Origin: Treponema sp. UBA4873
Lineage (GTDB): Bacteria > Spirochaetota > Spirochaetia > Treponematales > Treponemataceae
Assembly: GCA_002399405.1 (NCBI GenBank)
Contig: DHDP01000019.1
Location: forward strand, 186,001-250,000
Direction: 5' to 3'
DNA: 64,000 bases
The notes under the pieces were generated by a model. That model was not told the DNA's origin and ran no database searches. It saw only the letters and a list, made by a program, of their open reading frames with translations. This document shows positions 60,912 to 64,000 of this stretch, piece by piece (positions within the stretch are counted from its first letter, which is position 1; each line of letters begins with the position of its first letter). The position numbers were made by a program, and so were the translations under genes.

Positions 60912-61451
60912 TTGCGTAAAATCAACACTATTCTTTCGGCCGTAATCCTCGCGATATTCCTCGTCCACGGGGTAATGGGGAGCTTTCTGCTGCTCGGCGT
61001 CGGTACTAACGCAGCAACGATACTTGCATGGATCGGTTTCGGACTGATTCTCGTTCATGCGGGGTTGGGAGTGGTTCTCACGGTACAGGCTGTACGTGAG
61101 GGCGGAAAATCAGGCCGATGGTACCTCCGGCAGAACGCTGAATTCTGGACACGGCGCTTCAGCGGCGCCGCTATCATGATTCTGCTGTTTTTCCATTTCG
61201 GCACGTACGGCGAAACGGTAAACGGCACGTTCGGCCTCAAGGAATTCACTACGGTCAAACTGATTACGCAGCTTCTGCTGATCGCCGCGCTGTTTATCCA
61301 TATCTTTGTCAACATTCGTCCTCTTCTGATTTCGCTCGGGGTGATAAAACAGAAGGAACGTCGGGTAGACCTCTTTCTGACAGGCTCGGTTTTTCTGTTG
61401 TTTTTTACGGGCGCCGTTTTGATTTACTACATCGGGTGGCAATACTTATGA
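60912..61451 (+). CDS. Membrane cytochrome b subunit of a fumarate reductase-like complex
   Basis: Integral membrane protein of 179 residues with four or five helices. His19, His49, His95 and His130 sit in separate helices, a pattern fitting two b-type hemes. The start is TTG at 60912, with a strong AGGAGG upstream. It overlaps frdA by ATGA. It should pass electrons from quinol to the FrdAB subunits. Confidence 0.78.
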   Translation: MRKINTILSAVILAIFLVHGVMGSFLLLGVGTNAATILAWIGFGLILVHAGLGVVLTVQAVREGGKSGRWYLRQNAEFWTRRFSGAAIMILLFFHFGTYGETVNGTFGLKEFTTVKLITQLLLIAALFIHIFVNIRPLLISLGVIKQKERRVDLFLTGSVFLLFFTGAVLIYYIGWQYL

Positions 61452-63127
61452 ACAGGACGATCATCGTTATCGGTGCCGGTCTCGCAGGCCAGAGCGCCGC
61501 CCTTGCTGCGGCCGAAAAACACAGCAGGGTGGTTTTGATTTCCCCGATGCCTTCGGAACGGGCTCAGTCCGTTATGGCCGAAGGCGGTATCAACGCCGCT
61601 CTCGATACAAAAGGAGAAAACGACAGCCCGAAAGAACACTTTCAGGACACTATGGCGGCAGGCGCATACCTTGCCGACCCGAATGCGGTATGCGCGCTTA
61701 CAAACGCCGCGCCCGGCATAGTCCGCCGTCTTGAGTCCATGGGCGTCGTGTTCAACAGGGATGAACGAGGCAGCATCGAGCTGCGCAATTTCGGAGGACA
61801 GAAGAAAAAGCGTACCGCGTTTGCCATGAGCAGCACGGGAAAACAGATCATGACCGCGCTTATCCAGGAGGTCCGCAGACAGGAAGTACAGGGAAATATT
61901 ATCCGTTGCAGCGACCACTCGTTCATAAGTCTGATTCAGGACGAACAGAACCGCTGCCGCGGGTGCGTTGTACAGGACGAGCGGACGCAGAAGCTGATTC
62001 CCATTCAGGCAGACGCCGTCATTGTCGCCTCCGGCGGCATGAACGGACTGTTCGGAAAGACTACAGGTTCCCTGCAGAACACCGGTTCGGCGGCGGCAGA
62101 GCTATTCCGGCTCGGCGTACCCATTGCCGACGGCGAATTTATCCAGTACCATCCTACGACAGCAGCCTGTTCCGGAAAACGCATGCTTATCAGCGAAGCG
62201 GCGCGCGGCGAAGGAGGCCGGCTTTTCGTCTACAGAGACGGAGCTCCCTGGTATTTTATGGAAGAAAAGTATCCCGAATTGGGAAATCTGATGCCGCGCG
62301 ACGTGGTGTCGCGAGAAATTTGGCAAATTATGAACGCTCCGGGAGCCGCTCAAACAGTCTTTCTGGATATGACGCATCTGCCTCACGACGTGATGGAGCG
62401 GCGGCTCGCTGATTTGGTCGAAGACTGTATCACGTATCTGCACGCGGATCCCCGGATAGAGCCGGTCCCCGTATCTCCCGGCGTCCATTATTTTATGGGC
62501 GGAATTCAGGTGGACGAACGGCATCGGACCGTTTTTCCGGGGCTCTACGCAGCAGGAGAGTGCTGCTGTCAGTATCACGGGGCAAACCGGCTTGGCGGAA
62601 ATTCCACGCTCGGCGCCGTCTACGGCGGAGGTGTGGCTGCAGAATCGGCTCTACTGGACAACGCGTGCCGGAGCGGCGATAACGGATTCGAAAGGTACAG
62701 CAAACGGACTCTCGAAGGAATTCTGCAAAGGCTCGCGGAGCTGCGGACGGGATGCCGGCATTTTCCCGTTCCCGGCATCAGTGCGGAGTTAAGCCGTATT
62801 CTGCTCGACAGCCTCGGCATCATACGCAGCGGCTCTCAGCTGGAAACGGGGATTTCCGCTGTTGACCGGCTGATGAATGAGAAAGTCGGGAATAATTACG
62901 ATCCCTCCTGCGGACCGTATGAGAATTTGAATATGGAAAGTCTCTGCCTGCTTGGAAAAGCGCTTTTACTGAGCGCGTACAACCGGAAAGAGAGCCGCGG
63001 TGCACATACCCGCAGCGACTACCCCGGCAGGAACGATGCAATGTACAAAAAATACAGCGTCGCCCGGTTCAACGGTAAAGAAATCACAATCCGTTTTGAA
63101 GTTGTTCCTGAAGAGAGGTACGTATAA
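61448..63127 (+). CDS. frdA: Fumarate reductase / succinate dehydrogenase flavoprotein subunit
   Basis: FAD subunit of 559 residues. GAGLAGQSAA dinucleotide fold at residue 9; substrate-site motifs QYHPTT, SEAARGEGG, SPGVHYFMGGI and HGANRLGGNSTLGA are present. At the covalent-flavin position the sequence reads RAQSVMAEGG where classic FrdA/SdhA have RSHxxAA(E/Q)GG, so the His is Gln40 and the FAD may be bound non-covalently. The ATG at 61448 overlaps the cytochrome stop; upstream frame MAIL adds four codons. Confidence 0.9.
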   Translation: MNRTIIVIGAGLAGQSAALAAAEKHSRVVLISPMPSERAQSVMAEGGINAALDTKGENDSPKEHFQDTMAAGAYLADPNAVCALTNAAPGIVRRLESMGVVFNRDERGSIELRNFGGQKKKRTAFAMSSTGKQIMTALIQEVRRQEVQGNIIRCSDHSFISLIQDEQNRCRGCVVQDERTQKLIPIQADAVIVASGGMNGLFGKTTGSLQNTGSAAAELFRLGVPIADGEFIQYHPTTAACSGKRMLISEAARGEGGRLFVYRDGAPWYFMEEKYPELGNLMPRDVVSREIWQIMNAPGAAQTVFLDMTHLPHDVMERRLADLVEDCITYLHADPRIEPVPVSPGVHYFMGGIQVDERHRTVFPGLYAAGECCCQYHGANRLGGNSTLGAVYGGGVAAESALLDNACRSGDNGFERYSKRTLEGILQRLAELRTGCRHFPVPGISAELSRILLDSLGIIRSGSQLETGISAVDRLMNEKVGNNYDPSCGPYENLNMESLCLLGKALLLSAYNRKESRGAHTRSDYPGRNDAMYKKYSVARFNGKEITIRFEVVPEERYV

Positions 63128-63834
63128 TGCGTTTTGCTCTGAAAATCATGAGGCAGAAAGATTCCGCCACACCTTCCCGCTTCCAGACTTTCGCTTACGA
63201 AGGCAGCCCTGAGGATTCAGTCGCACAGGCACTGAATGAGCTCAACAGCCGCGATACGCTGGAAGACGCGGAGAAAAATCCCGCGGACAGGATTGTTTGG
63301 GAGTGCAGCTGCCTGCAGAGAAAATGCGGAGCATGCGCCATGCGTATCAACGGGCTGCCGCGGCTTGCCTGCTCTACTTTTCTCGGCGAACTCGGCGGAA
63401 AAAACAAACCGATCGTACTTGAACCGCTAAGCAAATTCCCCGTCGTTGCCGATTTAAAAGTAGACAGAAGCATCATGTTTGAAAATATGAAGCGCACAAA
63501 ACTGTGGCTCGAAGAAAACGCCTCAATGGATCGGAGGGAGCACGAAAACCAGTACCAGTCATCCCGCTGCCTGATGTGCGGCTGCTGCCTGGAAGTGTGT
63601 CCGATCTTCCGTCCGGATGGAAAATTCTCCGGAGCTGCCTCCATGGTTGCAGCTTCCAAACTTATGGATCAGGCCGAGTACGGAGAACATCGGAACGAGA
63701 TTCTGGAAAAATACCGGCAATTCTATTTCGAGGGATGCGGCAAGGCACTTTCCTGCCGGAAAATCTGTCCCCTCGGTCTTCCGCTGGAAGATATGCTCGT
63801 CCGGTCGAACGCAGCCGCTGTTTGGCACAGATAA
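63127..63834 (+). CDS. frdB: Fumarate reductase / succinate dehydrogenase iron-sulfur subunit
   Basis: Iron-sulfur subunit of 235 residues with three clusters: plant-type [2Fe-2S] (CSCLQRKCGAC and a later LAC), [4Fe-4S] (CLMCGCCLEVCP) and the [3Fe-4S]/[4Fe-4S] set (CGKALSCRKICP). It carries electrons between heme and flavin. Its start overlaps the frdA stop. The first ligand area has two Cys two apart. Confidence 0.92.
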   Translation: MRFALKIMRQKDSATPSRFQTFAYEGSPEDSVAQALNELNSRDTLEDAEKNPADRIVWECSCLQRKCGACAMRINGLPRLACSTFLGELGGKNKPIVLEPLSKFPVVADLKVDRSIMFENMKRTKLWLEENASMDRREHENQYQSSRCLMCGCCLEVCPIFRPDGKFSGAASMVAASKLMDQAEYGEHRNEILEKYRQFYFEGCGKALSCRKICPLGLPLEDMLVRSNAAAVWHR

Positions 63835-63871
63835 AACGGAAGCTTAAAAATGCGAAAGAGAGGAGAAAAAT

Positions 63872-64000
63872 ATGCATTTTGACGGATTACTTATCGGTAT
63901 CGGAGCATTCCTTATCATCGGAATACTGCATCCGGTTGTCATAAAAACTGAATATTATTTCGGTACGAAAGTATGGCCGGTTTTTCTCGTTTCCGGTCTG
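63872..64000 (+). CDS. DUF4491 membrane protein, 5' part only
   Basis: The open frame runs 43 codons to the window edge. MHFDGLLIGIGAFLIIGILHPVVIKTEYYFG matches the conserved start of DUF4491, seen here as GxIIGxxxFLIIGxxHPxVIKxEYxFG. AGGAG lies 6 bases before the ATG. The family is small, membrane-embedded and uncharacterised; its place after frdB hints at a link to anaerobic respiration. Confidence 0.75.
   Translation, partial: MHFDGLLIGIGAFLIIGILHPVVIKTEYYFGTKVWPVFLVSGL

Noticed and set aside
1..64000. tRNA, rRNA or riboswitch genes
   Set aside because: I saw no cloverleaf, rRNA segment or known riboswitch consensus in the intergenic regions; most gaps are under 150 bases.

Overview
The window is dense with genes, of moderate GC, and carries large co-oriented operons. 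It most likely comes from an anaerobic diderm bacterium, and a Treponema-like spirochaete is my best guess. That rests on family-level resemblance only: Lpl-type sugar-transport and YesMN gene styles, a clostridial/treponemal nif order (nifH-nifI1-nifI2-nifDKENB), LolA- and LpxL-like proteins that imply an outer membrane, and no aerobic respiration genes. No rRNA or tRNA is present to fix the taxonomy.

Layout. 1-12.6 kb is a plant-polysaccharide locus: an Lpl-type ABC importer (lipoprotein plus two permeases), a YesM/YesN-type two-component pair, an AraC regulator, and an operon of GH5, GH42 and GH43 glycosidases. 12.7-17.2 kb holds a heterodimeric ABC exporter with a divergent LysR regulator. 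17.2-33.5 kb is a molybdenum-nitrogenase island: a homocitrate-synthase-like gene with a small HEPN-like gene, modABC, a [2Fe-2S] ferredoxin, nifB-N-E-K-D-I2-I1-H behind a clear sigma-54 promoter, and a divergent NifA-like activator followed by a Nif11-domain protein and a stand-alone molbindin. Pyruvate kinase, purine nucleoside phosphorylase and a TlpA/CXXC/4Fe-4S membrane trio follow.

37.7-41.2 kb is an accessory patch: a decayed ISAs1 transposase, a 136-bp hairpin-rich MITE-like element, a frameshifted gene, an AT-rich orphan lipoprotein and a DUF4143 ATPase. 41.4-42.4 kb is an FMN-dependent alpha-hydroxy-acid dehydrogenase. 42.4-56.7 kb is a complete-looking aryl polyene (APE/flexirubin-like) pigment cluster: two ACPs, a membrane/adenylation fusion, dehydratases, glycosyl- and acyltransferase, thioesterase, LolA, an MMPL exporter, a DUF3261-like lipoprotein, ketosynthases, ketoreductase and an aromatic amino-acid ammonia lyase, in the order of the E. 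coli ape genes. 56.8-64 kb is an ArsR-controlled Zn/Cd efflux ATPase followed by a solute-binding protein, a cytochrome b, fumarate reductase flavoprotein and iron-sulfur subunits, and a DUF4491 protein.

The most striking regulatory signal is a 14-bp palindrome, CTACA-N4-TGTAG. It occurs once at the mod/homocitrate-synthase divergent promoter, once in the nifH/nifA intergenic region and once just upstream of pyruvate kinase, suggesting one regulator ties molybdate uptake, nitrogen fixation and the PEP-pyruvate node together. A second strong signal is a 48-bp perfect palindrome between the aryl polyene promoter and the arsR promoter.
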